Shown here piece after piece: positions 38,221 through 48,648 of a DNA stretch of 64,000 nucleotides (position 1 is its first letter; every line of letters begins with the position of its first letter). The notes under the pieces were generated by a model. The model saw only the letters and a list, made by a program, of their open reading frames with translations, did no database searches and was not told where the DNA came from. The position numbers and the translations under genes are program-made. This DNA is from Saccharomyces paradoxus (lineage: Eukaryota > Ascomycota > Saccharomycetes > Saccharomycetales > Saccharomycetaceae): the NCBI RefSeq assembly GCF_002079055.1, contig NC_047493.1:682001-746000 (forward strand), in the 5' to 3' direction.

Positions 38221-39939
38221 ATGTGTGGTATCTTTGCAGCCTTCAAGCATGAAGACATTCATGACTTCAAACCAAAAGCTCTACAACTATCCAAGAAAAT
38301 CAGACACCGTGGCCCAGATTGGTCAGGTAATGCCGTTATGAATTCGACCATCTTCGTTCATGAGAGGTTGGCTATTGTTGGTTTAGACTCTGGTGCCCAA
38401 CCAATCACTTCAGCTGACGGTGAATATATGCTTGGTGTTAATGGTGAGATCTACAACCACATCCAACTAAGAGAGATGTGCCCTGGTTACAAGTTTCAAA
38501 CTTTTAGTGACTGTGAACCCATCATACCATTATATTTGGAACATGACATCGACGCTCCAAAATATTTGGACGGTATGTTTGCATTTTGTCTATATGATTC
38601 CAAGAAAGACCGTATCGTTGCTGCAAGAGACCCTATCGGTGTTGTTACCTTATACATGGGGCGTTCTTCTCAGTCTCCAGAGACCGTTTACTTTGCCTCT
38701 GAATTAAAATGTTTAACCGACGTTTGTGACAGTATCATTTCATTCCCCCCTGGTCATGTCTACGATTCTGAAACCGACAAGATTACTCGTTACTTCACTC
38801 CAGACTGGTTGGATGAAAAGCGTATTCCATCTACCCCAGTTGATTACCATGCCATTAGACATAGTTTAGAAAAGGCCGTTAGAAAGAGATTAATGGCTGA
38901 AGTTCCATACGGTGTTCTTCTATCTGGTGGGCTGGACTCTTCTTTGATTGCTGCGATTGCTGCTCGTGAAACGGAGAAGGCCAATACTGATGCTAACGAA
39001 GACACCAATGTTGACGAAAAGCAACTTGCAGGTATTGATGACCAAGGCCATCTACACACGTCTGGTTGGTCGCGCTTGCATTCGTTTGCGATTGGTCTAC
39101 CAAATGCACCTGATTTACAAGCGGCTAGAAAAGTCGCCAAATTCATTGGTTCTATCCATCATGAACACACTTTTACATTACAAGAGGGTTTGGATGCTTT
39201 GGACGACGTGATCTACCATTTGGAAACTTACGACGTTACTACCATCAGAGCTTCCACACCAATGTTCTTACTCTCTCGTAAGATTAAGGCTCAAGGTGTC
39301 AAAATGGTTCTTTCCGGTGAAGGCTCAGACGAAATATTTGGTGGTTATCTATACTTCGCACAAGCTCCTTCTGCGGCCGAATTTCACACCGAATCTGTGC
39401 AACGTGTTAAAAACTTACATTTGGCTGATTGTTTGAGGGCTAACAAATCCACCATGGCTTGGGGCCTAGAGGCCCGCGTTCCCTTCTTGGACAAAGACTT
39501 TTTGCAGCTATGTATGAATATTGATCCAAATGAAAAGATGATCAAACCAAAAGAAGGCCGTATCGAAAAATATATTTTAAGAAAGGCATTCGACACCACA
39601 GATGAACCAGATGTTAAGCCATACCTACCGGAAGAAATCTTATGGAGACAAAAGGAACAATTTTCCGACGGTGTTGGCTACTCATGGATTGACGGCCTAA
39701 GAGACACTGCTGAAAGAGTCATTTCAGACACCATGTTTGCCAATCCAAAGGCTGACTGGGGCGATGATATTCCAACTACTAAAGAGGCTTACTGGTACAG
39801 GCTGAAGTTTGACGCTTGGTTTCCTCAAAAGACCGCCGCCGACACCGTCATGAGATGGGTGCCCAAGGCCGATTGGGGTTGTGCCGAGGATCCTTCAGGT
39901 AGATACGCCAAAATACATGAAAAACACGTCAGTGCTTAA
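38221..39939 (+). CDS. ASN2: Asn2, glutamine-dependent asparagine synthetase
   Basis: 572 residues, full length. Makes asparagine from aspartate, glutamine and ATP in the cytosol. N-terminal class II glutaminase with Cys2 as nucleophile after Met removal ([10 protein letters not shown]) and the substrate loop [15 protein letters not shown]-terminal synthetase with the ATP-pyrophosphatase loop SGGLDS (235-240) and [17 protein letters not shown]. Paralogue of ASN1 from the genome duplication; I recall ASN2 as the slightly less expressed copy. Codon use is biased, fitting good expression. Confidence 0.97.
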   Translation: MCGIFAAFKHEDIHDFKPKALQLSKKIRHRGPDWSGNAVMNSTIFVHERLAIVGLDSGAQPITSADGEYMLGVNGEIYNHIQLREMCPGYKFQTFSDCEPIIPLYLEHDIDAPKYLDGMFAFCLYDSKKDRIVAARDPIGVVTLYMGRSSQSPETVYFASELKCLTDVCDSIISFPPGHVYDSETDKITRYFTPDWLDEKRIPSTPVDYHAIRHSLEKAVRKRLMAEVPYGVLLSGGLDSSLIAAIAARETEKANTDANEDTNVDEKQLAGIDDQGHLHTSGWSRLHSFAIGLPNAPDLQAARKVAKFIGSIHHEHTFTLQEGLDALDDVIYHLETYDVTTIRASTPMFLLSRKIKAQGVKMVLSGEGSDEIFGGYLYFAQAPSAAEFHTESVQRVKNLHLADCLRANKSTMAWGLEARVPFLDKDFLQLCMNIDPNEKMIKPKEGRIEKYILRKAFDTTDEPDVKPYLPEEILWRQKEQFSDGVGYSWIDGLRDTAERVISDTMFANPKADWGDDIPTTKEAYWYRLKFDAWFPQKTAADTVMRWVPKADWGCAEDPSGRYAKIHEKHVSA

Positions 39940-40558
39940 TATGAGTCCAATTGAACTCTTATAATTGATGAGTAAACCAGTAATTGCGATGATATGAACG
40001 GATATATTAGTCTATATATAGTAAAGTTTTTAATATGCTGACCCCTTGGGCTTCCTTACCTATGGGATTCGTCAGTCCATATATAACCTTTCGGTACGTA
40101 TTACGTTGAATATCACTGGCGATTGATTAGTTAATCTCTTATCTCCCTTCTTTTTCTCCTATCTATCAATCTATCCATATGTTGCAAACTGAAAATTCCC
40201 TAGGAAGTTCGCGCTATCAAAGCTCTTTTTTCCTACGTATCGGTCCCTGAGTGGATCTCAAAAAATGAGTGGAACTATGACTATATATAACAGTCACAGT
40301 TAATTCATATCAGTCTCTTTTCTTTGAAGTAATTTCGAATTGTGGCTCTAGCAAGCAACCTAAGCAAACCATCCCTTTTTAAATAATATTTTGCATTTTT
40401 TTTTTTTTTTTTTTTGTTTTTCATCTCACAGCCCTTCTTTATTTTTCAATAAAGTAGCAGTATTGATAAGGAATCAGATAACAATTAAATAATAACCATT
40501 TCATTTCCGAGCAAGCGTTGATCTATAAACAAAACAATTCAAAATCCAATTTAAAAAT
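39940..40558 (+). promoter_or_regulatory. Intergenic ASN2-VSB1 with TATA box and T-tract
   Basis: 619 bp. TATATATAA at 40282-40290 (about 270 bp before VSB1) is a good TATA box, and an uninterrupted T18 tract lies at about 40398-40415. The stretch is otherwise pyrimidine-rich. No gene. Confidence 0.6.
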
Positions 40559-43500
40559 ATGGGAAGGACTATTAGAAGGCGCAGGAGTAATTCTTCGCTT
40601 TCGGAGGCCATATCAGTGTCTCTGGGAATAAACCAAGACTCATCTGTAAACAAGATGCATAGAGCAAGTGTTAGCGCAATGTCACCCCCGTTATGCCGTT
40701 CGTACATGAGTGGATTTTTTACCGGCGGAAACTCACCTATGATCAACAATATGTCAGATTCAAAACTTCCCGTCTCGAACAAACAACATCCTAAAGTAAT
40801 ACACGGATCAGAAAATTTGCATAGGCAAACTGCCCAACTCTCCAATGAATTTTGCTCTTCTTCCGTGGAAGAAAATTCTCCAACAATTAAAGATTATATG
40901 GACATTATAGATAGTGGTGACAGAAAAGATGATCAATCTATGCGCACTATAGAAGAGAATATTGATGAAGAATATTCAGACGAATACTCGAGATTGTTAC
41001 TTAGCCCAGCATCATCTAATCTCGATGATGGTCGAAATCGTGGACTACAGGATGGTTCGGTGTCGGAATTAGAAGATGGTTATGTGAGCGGATATCAGTC
41101 ACTTCGTCCCCCGCATAATTTAAGATTCAGGCCAAGAAACTTGTGGCATTTGTGTACGTCATTTCCTTCCAAATTTGCACATTATCTACCTGCAGCAGTA
41201 TTGGGTTTGTTATTGAACATTTTAGATGCCTTATCTTATGGTATGATCATTTTTCCAATTACCGAACCTGTTTTTTCTCACTTAGGACCGACTGGTATAT
41301 CCATGTTTTATATCTCCACCATAATATCACAAGCCGTGTACTCCGGAGGCTGGTCGAGTTTTCCTTCGGGAATTGGGAGTGAAATGATTGAAATCACTCC
41401 GTTTTATCATACAATGGCACTAGCTGTAAAAGAGGCACTAGCAGGTAATGATGACGAAATCATAACAACAACAATCTTTTGTTATGTAATAAGTTCTATG
41501 CTCACAGGTGTCGTTTTCTATGTATTAGGTAAACTACGACTAGGAAAAATAGTAGGGTTTTTCCCACGACACATATTGATCGGCTGTATTGGAGGTGTTG
41601 GTTATTTTTTGATAATTACAGGTATTGAAGTAACAACGAGGGTCGCCAAATTTGAATATTCATGGCCTTTTTTTTCGGGGCTGTTCACGAATTATGACAC
41701 TTTAGCGAAATGGTTATTACCTGTTCTATTGACTGTAGTTTTAATCGGTACTCAACGCTATTTCAAGAATTCGCTAGTTTTGCCAAGCTTTTACATCTTG
41801 ACACTAGTTCTGTTCCATTTTGTTGTTGCAATCACTCCAACATTATCTTTAGATACTTTGAGACAAGCTGGATGGATCTTTCCGATCGCTAATTCAGATA
41901 GTAAGTGGTACGACCACTATAGATTATTTAATGTCCATAAAGTTCATTGGTCACTAGTTTTGCAACAAATACCAACAATGATGGCGCTGACATTCTTTGG
42001 TATCCTACACGTTCCTATAAATGTGCCCGCATTGGCCATGTCGCTCCAAATGGATAAGTATGATGTTGACAAAGAACTGATCGCGCATGGTTATTCAAAC
42101 TTTTTCAGTGGATTATTAGGATCTGTCCAAAACTACTTGGTATACACTAACAGTGTTTTGTTTATTAGAGCAGGTGCTGATTCGTCATTTGCTGGTTTCC
42201 TTTTAATAGCTTTGACCATATGCATCATGATCATTGGCCCTGTCATAATATCATTCATTCCGATCTGTATAGTGGGCTCTCTGATTTTCCTACTGGGTTA
42301 CGAGTTATTGGTAGAAGCGCTGGTCGATACGTGGAATAAATTGAACAAGTTCGAATATTTGACTGTTGTAATTATTGTTTTCACGATGGGTATCTTTGAT
42401 TTTGTCTTGGGTATTATCGTTGGCATCTTAATCGCATGTTTTTCGTTTTTGGTCGATAGTACGAAATTGCAAACTGTTAACGGTGAATATAATGGGAACG
42501 TCGCAAAAAGTACGGTGTATCGTGACTACGTCCAAACAAAATTTTTAGATGGTATCGGTGAGCAAATATATGTTTTGAAACTCCAAAATCTTTTGTTTTT
42601 TGGAACTATTTTATCTATTGAAGAAAAAATTGAAAGATTGTTGCAAATAAGCAATAAAGATGCGACAAAACGGAGAATAAAATATTTAATATTGGACTTT
42701 AAAAATATCAATGCTGATAACATTGACTATTCTGCGGCAGAAGGTTTCAACAGAATTAAAAGATTTACGGAAACCAAAAGAATTAAACTAATCATATCTT
42801 CAATCAAAGAAAGGGATCGTATATACAACGCCTTCAATAACGTGGGGTTGTTAAACGATGTGGAATTATTTGCTGATTTAAACAGTGCATTGGAATGGTG
42901 TGAAAATGAATTTCTCTTTCAATATAAACAATTAAGAAAAAAGGCGAAAGAAAGACTGGAAGAAAGAAAGCAAAATAATGTTGTGTCTGCAGTAATCGCA
43001 GCCACCCAAAACAAAAAAATTGATTCAGTGGGGAATAGTTTGAACGGGGGAGGCAGTAGAGACGCTGTCAGGAATCTAATGTCACTACCAACCAATACTC
43101 CTCGTAATTACCAAATGCTTTCTGTAGCACAGAATGTATTCGCAAATGACGAACAAGCGGTGAAGAATTTTAAGAAGGAGTACAAAGATGATGAACCTGT
43201 CCTACCTATATTGTTATTTGCATTAAAGCAGTACAGACCCGATATAATGTCCGAAGTTCAAAAGGTAAGAGAAAAGGAAATCAAGTTTTGGGCACAACTG
43301 TGCCCATATTTCACCAGGCGCAGATTAGCAAGTCAATCACTTTTACTACATGCAGACAACATTTTTTTCCTTGTAGAAACAGGTATGTTGAAGGCAACAT
43401 ATGAATTGCCACAAGGTACCTTGTACGAGATTTTTTCAAATGGCACATGTTTCGGGAAAATCATTGCGCCAGGGAATGCTATGCCTAGAGAACAAAAGCT

Positions 43501-43669
43501 CACCATCGAAACAGAAACAGACTCCGTACTATGGGTTATAGACTCTAGCTCTTTGAAGAAAATGAAAGAAGAGAACTTATCATTGTACGTGGAGGTTGCA
43601 TTAATGGTCATGTGCATCAAGGACACTAGATTTAAAGAATTACTAGGTTACACACTTGTTAGCGCATGA
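40559..43669 (+). CDS. VSB1: Vsb1, SLC26/SulP-like vacuolar transporter with STAS domain
   Basis: 1036 residues, as for S. cerevisiae Ygr125w/Vsb1, which is required for basic amino-acid storage in the vacuole. Order: cytosolic Ser-rich N-tail (1-195) with RRRRSNSS near the start; SulP-type membrane domain ~200-640 with about a dozen helices (PAAVLGLLLNILDALSYGMI opens helix 1); STAS domain ~665-780 (QIYVLKLQNLLFFGTILSIE; YLILDFKNINADNIDYSA); basic linker; C-terminal cyclic-nucleotide-binding-like beta-roll ~905-1010 (ADNIFFLVETGMLKATYELP; SNGTCFGKIIAPGNAMPREQ). Neighbour YGR126W shares direction. Confidence 0.94.
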   Translation: MGRTIRRRRSNSSLSEAISVSLGINQDSSVNKMHRASVSAMSPPLCRSYMSGFFTGGNSPMINNMSDSKLPVSNKQHPKVIHGSENLHRQTAQLSNEFCSSSVEENSPTIKDYMDIIDSGDRKDDQSMRTIEENIDEEYSDEYSRLLLSPASSNLDDGRNRGLQDGSVSELEDGYVSGYQSLRPPHNLRFRPRNLWHLCTSFPSKFAHYLPAAVLGLLLNILDALSYGMIIFPITEPVFSHLGPTGISMFYISTIISQAVYSGGWSSFPSGIGSEMIEITPFYHTMALAVKEALAGNDDEIITTTIFCYVISSMLTGVVFYVLGKLRLGKIVGFFPRHILIGCIGGVGYFLIITGIEVTTRVAKFEYSWPFFSGLFTNYDTLAKWLLPVLLTVVLIGTQRYFKNSLVLPSFYILTLVLFHFVVAITPTLSLDTLRQAGWIFPIANSDSKWYDHYRLFNVHKVHWSLVLQQIPTMMALTFFGILHVPINVPALAMSLQMDKYDVDKELIAHGYSNFFSGLLGSVQNYLVYTNSVLFIRAGADSSFAGFLLIALTICIMIIGPVIISFIPICIVGSLIFLLGYELLVEALVDTWNKLNKFEYLTVVIIVFTMGIFDFVLGIIVGILIACFSFLVDSTKLQTVNGEYNGNVAKSTVYRDYVQTKFLDGIGEQIYVLKLQNLLFFGTILSIEEKIERLLQISNKDATKRRIKYLILDFKNINADNIDYSAAEGFNRIKRFTETKRIKLIISSIKERDRIYNAFNNVGLLNDVELFADLNSALEWCENEFLFQYKQLRKKAKERLEERKQNNVVSAVIAATQNKKIDSVGNSLNGGGSRDAVRNLMSLPTNTPRNYQMLSVAQNVFANDEQAVKNFKKEYKDDEPVLPILLFALKQYRPDIMSEVQKVREKEIKFWAQLCPYFTRRRLASQSLLLHADNIFFLVETGMLKATYELPQGTLYEIFSNGTCFGKIIAPGNAMPREQKLTIETETDSVLWVIDSSSLKKMKEENLSLYVEVALMVMCIKDTRFKELLGYTLVSA

Positions 43670-44063
43670 GCATGTATTTATTTAATTTTCTTTTTTTGTT
43701 GGTATTTTGCCACAAGTAACTCAGACTAGTACTAAATAAAAGCAGGGTGCTCCTGCATCTGTATAAATGATGCTGTTTTAAGAACTTTATCATTTCTACT
43801 ATAAAACTTTTTGTGCTTAAGTCTTCACTTCCGGAAATTTTGCTGCGCGATTTTCTTTGATGAGGCCCCTATCGTAGACGAAAAGTAACGATTCCCATCG
43901 ATGAGCAGCTACATACTCACTTGACCTAATAGCTTTCTTGAAGAAAAAAAATTGTTCTTTTTTGGTTAATATTGTACTACAACAATTCACATTAGGTAAT
44001 TGTGCGGTTAGTTTATATCCGCACTAACAAGTCAATAGTTATAACAACGTGCCAACGTAAATT
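43670..44063. other. Intergenic VSB1-YGR126W
   Basis: 394 bp. An upstream ATG at 44002 opens a 65-codon ORF in another frame that overlaps the YGR126W start; its sequence looks random. No clear regulatory site. Confidence 0.4.
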
Positions 44064-44756
44064 ATGCCTGTCCCATCCGTTACTGTCACTACTGATAATG
44101 AATATGAAGACATATCGTCTTTTTCCTCTATTGACTCTTACAAACCAGAGCCCTTTACTGGATTTAAAGATTCTGAAGCTCCAGAGCAGCCTCTTTTAAA
44201 GAACGATACCATTGTCGGAAAGGGGCAATTGGAGGATGATGGCAATGTAGATGATCAACACCGCCATTCAGATGTGCACTCTCATCACAGTTCCAGTACT
44301 TTGAAAAGGCCAACCTCAAATTCGATAGAAAAGATGGTTACACACAATGCTTTAGAGGGCAACTCGGAAACACTGGATTCCTTAAAAGAAGATGGTTTGA
44401 ACCTGAACAAGAAAGCTCTTCCAGATATTACCGCCCCGGTAACAAACTCAGCCCACGATGCTGCATTTCCAGAAGAATATCGTTTGGAAACTGAGACCGG
44501 GTTGGTTAAGTTAAAAACGCTTGAAACTTTGAAAAGGGAGGACTCTCGCGTTTCCTCAACCAAAAGAGAGCATATTAACGACCATACAGATACGCATTCG
44601 ACACAATCCAAGGTTACTACGAATTCTCAAGGCTCTTCTTTGGAACCAACCAAATTGAACATGGCAGTGGAGAAAAATAAGAAGAAAATTGAAAAGTACC
44701 AAAAACATAAATCAGAAAAGGGGATCAAGGGTTTTTTTCATAGAATCTTCGACTAG
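44064..44756 (+). CDS. YGR126W: Uncharacterised protein with Tpo2-like FPEEY motif
   Basis: 230 residues (231 in S. cerevisiae), function unknown. Largely disordered and Ser/Thr/His-rich (DDQHRHSDVHSHHSSS at about 64-79). Residues 120-158 hold an ordered-looking motif PDITAPVT ... FPEEYRLETETGLVKLKTL, which matches the N-terminal tail of Tpo2 at the other end of this window with the same spacing. The last 30 residues are very basic with an aromatic end (GIKGFFHRIFD), which could bind membrane as an amphipathic helix. No membrane segment or signal peptide. Confidence 0.9.
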   Translation: MPVPSVTVTTDNEYEDISSFSSIDSYKPEPFTGFKDSEAPEQPLLKNDTIVGKGQLEDDGNVDDQHRHSDVHSHHSSSTLKRPTSNSIEKMVTHNALEGNSETLDSLKEDGLNLNKKALPDITAPVTNSAHDAAFPEEYRLETETGLVKLKTLETLKREDSRVSSTKREHINDHTDTHSTQSKVTTNSQGSSLEPTKLNMAVEKNKKKIEKYQKHKSEKGIKGFFHRIFD

Positions 44757-45010
44757 GAGTGGTATAGTAATCCTTAGTTGGCAGTGTGCGTGCTTCAGCA
44801 ACGCTCTTTTCTTTTGTTCCTCCATTACATCCTTGGTGTCTGCATGGTTTTTCGACTTTTTCGTTAAATTCCTAAAGCGTTGAAAAATAGCCTCCCCCTG
44901 AAAGTGGAGTAGGATGGTATATGAATTGAGGCAGAAAGGAAGAGAACGCTTACACATATTATCACACCCGTAGCTAAAGGATCAAAAACCAAAAAGTAAG
45001 GATTTTAATC

Positions 45011-45952
45011 ATGTGCATTTTAATGGCCACGACGGCACATCCTGACTACGAACTCATCTTGATATCTAACAGAGACGAATTCTTGGCAAGGAAAACACAT
45101 GCCACATGCTGGCACAACGATGATTTTATCCTTTCACCCTATGATCTGGCCAAAACATCAGCGGAAAAGCAAATATTTGGAACTTGGTCTGGCATAAATA
45201 AAGAAGGGAAATTAGCCACTATTCTTAATCTAAAGATTGGCAGTGAGCGAGATACTACGAAATCAAGGTCCCGTGGCCTGCTACCATTCATATTTTTATC
45301 AAACCATGAAGCAAATTTTGAAGATTGGGATAGTTACAAAAAGTTTGAGGGTCAATATGATGGGCTGAAGACCACAGGTGATTTTAATTTTTTCTACGGC
45401 GATGTTATCAAAAAGCAATATAAAGTTATTGATTCTTTAGGAAGAACTTTTGATGTGTTGAGTTCCACCTGTAGGAAAGATCTTGATTCTTACATGGTTG
45501 TCTCTAATGGTAAATTTTACAACAGTTCCGGTATTCCAGAGCAAGCTTGGAAAAAGGTAAAGGTAGCACGTGATAGTTTAGAAAAGTTAGTCCTAGAAAA
45601 CATTGGATCAGATGAGGAAGTAATAATATCAAGTTGCTTCCAACTCGCCTCGAAGTCCTCCCTACCAAGCACTATTTCAAATTCAGATTTCTCGCAGATG
45701 CTCGTGGATCCAAATGTAACCATGAACACCATATACGTACCACCTTTACGAAGACCTCCGGGCGATGATTTAGGTGCCTCAATTCCTGATGGTGACTATT
45801 ATGGAACTCGCTCTCAAATAGTTCTGCTCGTGAGTAAGGATTCAACGAAGGTTACCTTTGTAGAAAGAATCCTTTATAGTTCGGATGAAGACGTGCGCCA
45901 GTATTCGGTAAACGCACCTAAGGAGGAAAAAAGATTTAAGTTCAAATTGTAG
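45011..45952 (+). CDS. YGR127W: TANGO2/NRDE-family protein
   Basis: 313 residues. The start MCILMATTAHPDYELILISN with NRDEF directly after gives the family signature: Cys2, which becomes N-terminal after Met removal as in Ntn-hydrolases, and N20-R21-D22-E23. Human TANGO2 is linked to heme and lipid handling and to Golgi organisation; the yeast protein is uncharacterised. A conserved TWSGINKEGKLATILNL follows, as in the family. Start at 45011 is fixed by the signature. Substrate unknown. Confidence 0.93.
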   Translation: MCILMATTAHPDYELILISNRDEFLARKTHATCWHNDDFILSPYDLAKTSAEKQIFGTWSGINKEGKLATILNLKIGSERDTTKSRSRGLLPFIFLSNHEANFEDWDSYKKFEGQYDGLKTTGDFNFFYGDVIKKQYKVIDSLGRTFDVLSSTCRKDLDSYMVVSNGKFYNSSGIPEQAWKKVKVARDSLEKLVLENIGSDEEVIISSCFQLASKSSLPSTISNSDFSQMLVDPNVTMNTIYVPPLRRPPGDDLGASIPDGDYYGTRSQIVLLVSKDSTKVTFVERILYSSDEDVRQYSVNAPKEEKRFKFKL

Positions 45953-46202
45953 AAATTTTGCGCTTCCATTTTACTTCAAATTACCTTTAGATTCATCTCT
46001 TTTCCTTCATAACATTTTGGCGTTGTATAATACTTATGTTTCCTTTTGAATTCCTTTAATCTATATGATGTTTTCAAAATCTAAAAGCCCATTATTGTCT
46101 TCGGTGATAAATATCAATTTATCGGTAACCACGGCGAATGCTATACATATCAGTTCCGTTTCTATATAGGTATTATACTATACAATCAAATTCTTTGCAT
46201 CC

Positions 46203-48344
46203 TTATATATCCAAGTATTCCATGGTGTAAGTGGGTAAGGCCTGCTTCTGAGAAGTTCCGTTCTCAAACGTTGAGCTAGCAAACCCATATTGAAAACCCT
46301 TCGTATCAATTAAGTTCCACAATTCGGTGTTTCTTTCAGCAATTTCAACTTGTTTGTCGATATATAAGGTTAAGTTCTCTAACAGAGTACCCTCCAATGA
46401 AAATAGGCCGATAGAATCCAGCACCAGGGATAAAAGTTGGAATAGCTGCGTACTTTGACTATGGTTGAAGCATTCTAGTGAGCTGTCTTCGTCACCGGTT
46501 GTTATGAACTCGATGAAATTTTGAATGTCTAATTTGCTTAGTTTTTTCATTTCTTGTTTAATAGAGTCCCTTGTGAAATCCTGCAAAATCCTAAATGAGA
46601 TGTCAAGTAATAGCTCTCTGTTTCTTATAGAAAACAACTCTTCAAGTAGTTCATTTAATGGCAAGTTTGGGCATGTAACAATTGCTTGTTTAAATAATCT
46701 GGGCTGGTCTTTTAAAAGGGATAACAAGTTACGCGTGCGATTCAATGGAAATAGTGGGTGGGTTAGTAAAAACGTTAAAGTTTTTGGATAATCATTTCCG
46801 TTAAATTTTTCAAAAATTAGATCCAACACTTTATTCAAGAATATAGGATCAGAAATGAATCTATCTTTTTCAGTGTAGTGCTCTTCTTTGATTTTCAGAT
46901 CTTTGAAAAAGATGTCATCAAATGACGTAATATCATTGTTTTTGAGAGCAGAAAGCTTTTCAATAATTTCATTGTATTGGAAGACTGGAACGCTTAAATC
47001 CTCGTCGATGTCGTTACGCTTCACTCTCTTGTCAGTTATGTCTTCATCATCAAATAGCGGTTTTAAAATAACTGAACTATCACTTTTTCCAACTTGGAAA
47101 CTTTTGCCCAATGAGTCCTTTAGTGTATTAGTTCCAACATCGATATTAATTATTTCTAACGAAGACGTTGGGTTTGGACCATTTTTCGTTGAGATACCGA
47201 TTGCTATTGTTTTTGAATTATGTGATTTCTCTGAATTAATCACTGCAGATTTTAATAGTTGGAATGTTCTCACGTGAGTCAATTCTCTTTGGCTCAAAGT
47301 AGAACAATGCAATAGGTCTAATAGGTAAATGACGTTATTCACGGTTAGCAGAACTCTGTTTACTGAAACAGGTTGAAAAGAAATCAAATCGTTTCCAGAA
47401 CTGGGTTTGTCCACCAATGGAAGCTCAATAATTAGTTGTAATTGACAGTGAGGTAAGGAGTAAACGTATATCTTCCCTTGATTCAATTTGTAAAGTTTAC
47501 CGAATTGGTAACAAAGCTTTGAATTCTCAAAAGAAAATCCTTCAATGATTGTAGAGGACAATTCTTTTATGGGCGAACTTTCTACACTTCCACAACCTGT
47601 TAGCTCAAGCAATTTATAGCAAACTTTATCATCCTGTAACGGACAGAGGACGAAAACATATTCAGTCCCATTTTCAGTGAACCATTTGGCATATTTTAAG
47701 TTATCATAAGAGATATCAAATGAATGCAAAAGTTTTAACTTGAAATCAAAAAATTCGATCAAACCATTCTGTAAGATGGCAATTATTAAGCTATTCTTGG
47801 TGTCGATTTTGATACTCATGACTTTGGCTTTTGCCTTAATCTTGTACTGAGATAAAAAGTCGTCTGCGCCTGTGTATGCTTTGTTGTCAGTACCATTCTC
47901 AACCAGATGCTCATTTGGGGTATCAGTGGTATCTTCTGGCGCCTTAGTGATGACGTTCAGCGTATAATTACCCTTATTTACCATTAAACCAAAGGACCAG
48001 ATTTCAATATTTCTTTTTGTTTGGGTGTTGATAGCCTTTTCATTGTTATCTTTGTCGTCATTACTAACTTTTAAGTCTTCGTCAATGTTGGCTTGGCCTT
48101 TCCCAGCATTGCATGCAGTGATGATATTCGTAGAGGGTATTGGGTAGTCAAATGTCAGTTTTGGTGTAGGATTAATAATATACTGAGATATAGATGATCC
48201 GGAAATACCTAAAGTTATGTTGTTTGTGGATTCATTGAAGGTGCTATCCGCAACCTGAACGTAATCTGCCTGTAAAGAAAAATTGCTCAACGAAGCAATT
48301 TTTGGAAGGGTTGCTAGTCTAAATGGTTGAGACAGGGATGGCAT
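46203..48344 (-). CDS. UTP8: Utp8, t-UTP subunit of the SSU processome; tRNA export factor
   Basis: 713 residues, the S. cerevisiae length. Utp8 belongs to the t-UTP (UtpA) complex that binds the 5' ETS and couples rDNA transcription to 18S processing in the nucleolus; it is also reported to act in nuclear tRNA export. The N-terminal half is a beta-propeller-like region (KVMSIKIDTKNSLIIAILQN; LIEFFDFKLKLLHSF), and the C-terminal half is helical. Upstream sequence carries RRPE/PAC-like elements of ribosome-biogenesis genes. Confidence 0.96.
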   Translation of the reverse strand: MPSLSQPFRLATLPKIASLSNFSLQADYVQVADSTFNESTNNITLGISGSSISQYIINPTPKLTFDYPIPSTNIITACNAGKGQANIDEDLKVSNDDKDNNEKAINTQTKRNIEIWSFGLMVNKGNYTLNVITKAPEDTTDTPNEHLVENGTDNKAYTGADDFLSQYKIKAKAKVMSIKIDTKNSLIIAILQNGLIEFFDFKLKLLHSFDISYDNLKYAKWFTENGTEYVFVLCPLQDDKVCYKLLELTGCGSVESSPIKELSSTIIEGFSFENSKLCYQFGKLYKLNQGKIYVYSLPHCQLQLIIELPLVDKPSSGNDLISFQPVSVNRVLLTVNNVIYLLDLLHCSTLSQRELTHVRTFQLLKSAVINSEKSHNSKTIAIGISTKNGPNPTSSLEIINIDVGTNTLKDSLGKSFQVGKSDSSVILKPLFDDEDITDKRVKRNDIDEDLSVPVFQYNEIIEKLSALKNNDITSFDDIFFKDLKIKEEHYTEKDRFISDPIFLNKVLDLIFEKFNGNDYPKTLTFLLTHPLFPLNRTRNLLSLLKDQPRLFKQAIVTCPNLPLNELLEELFSIRNRELLLDISFRILQDFTRDSIKQEMKKLSKLDIQNFIEFITTGDEDSSLECFNHSQSTQLFQLLSLVLDSIGLFSLEGTLLENLTLYIDKQVEIAERNTELWNLIDTKGFQYGFASSTFENGTSQKQALPTYTMEYLDI

Positions 48345-48427
48345 TTGAATATTTACTACACCTCAGGATGATTTTCTGTTCGAGGAGTTGCATATGTGAC
48401 ATATAATTTTAAATGTTTAATAGCAAC

Positions 48428-48457
48428 CTCATCTCATCAAAGTTTTTAAATTTTTCA
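48428..48457 (-). promoter_or_regulatory. PAC- and RRPE-like elements upstream of UTP8
   Basis: CTCATCTC (48428-48435; GAGATGAG on the UTP8 strand, a PAC variant) and AAATTTTTCA (48448-48457; TGAAAAATTT on the UTP8 strand, RRPE). They lie 84-113 bp upstream of the ATG and 13 bp apart, the usual arrangement in ribosome-biogenesis promoters bound by Dot6/Tod6 and Stb3. Confidence 0.68.
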
Positions 48458-48648
48458 GGCATCTGATACAGCGGGACGAAAAAAATTTGAAAAATAAAGA
48501 TATTTCCGTGTTAAATGACTAAAACGCCAGGATATTACTTGTGTTTTCCTCAAAAGAGGAGAGGAATCTTTGCGATGAGGAACTCGCAAAGACGATTGTT
48601 CTATTGAATCGTGAGGGAAACAAAATATCTTGTCGAAGTATTTGAGGA

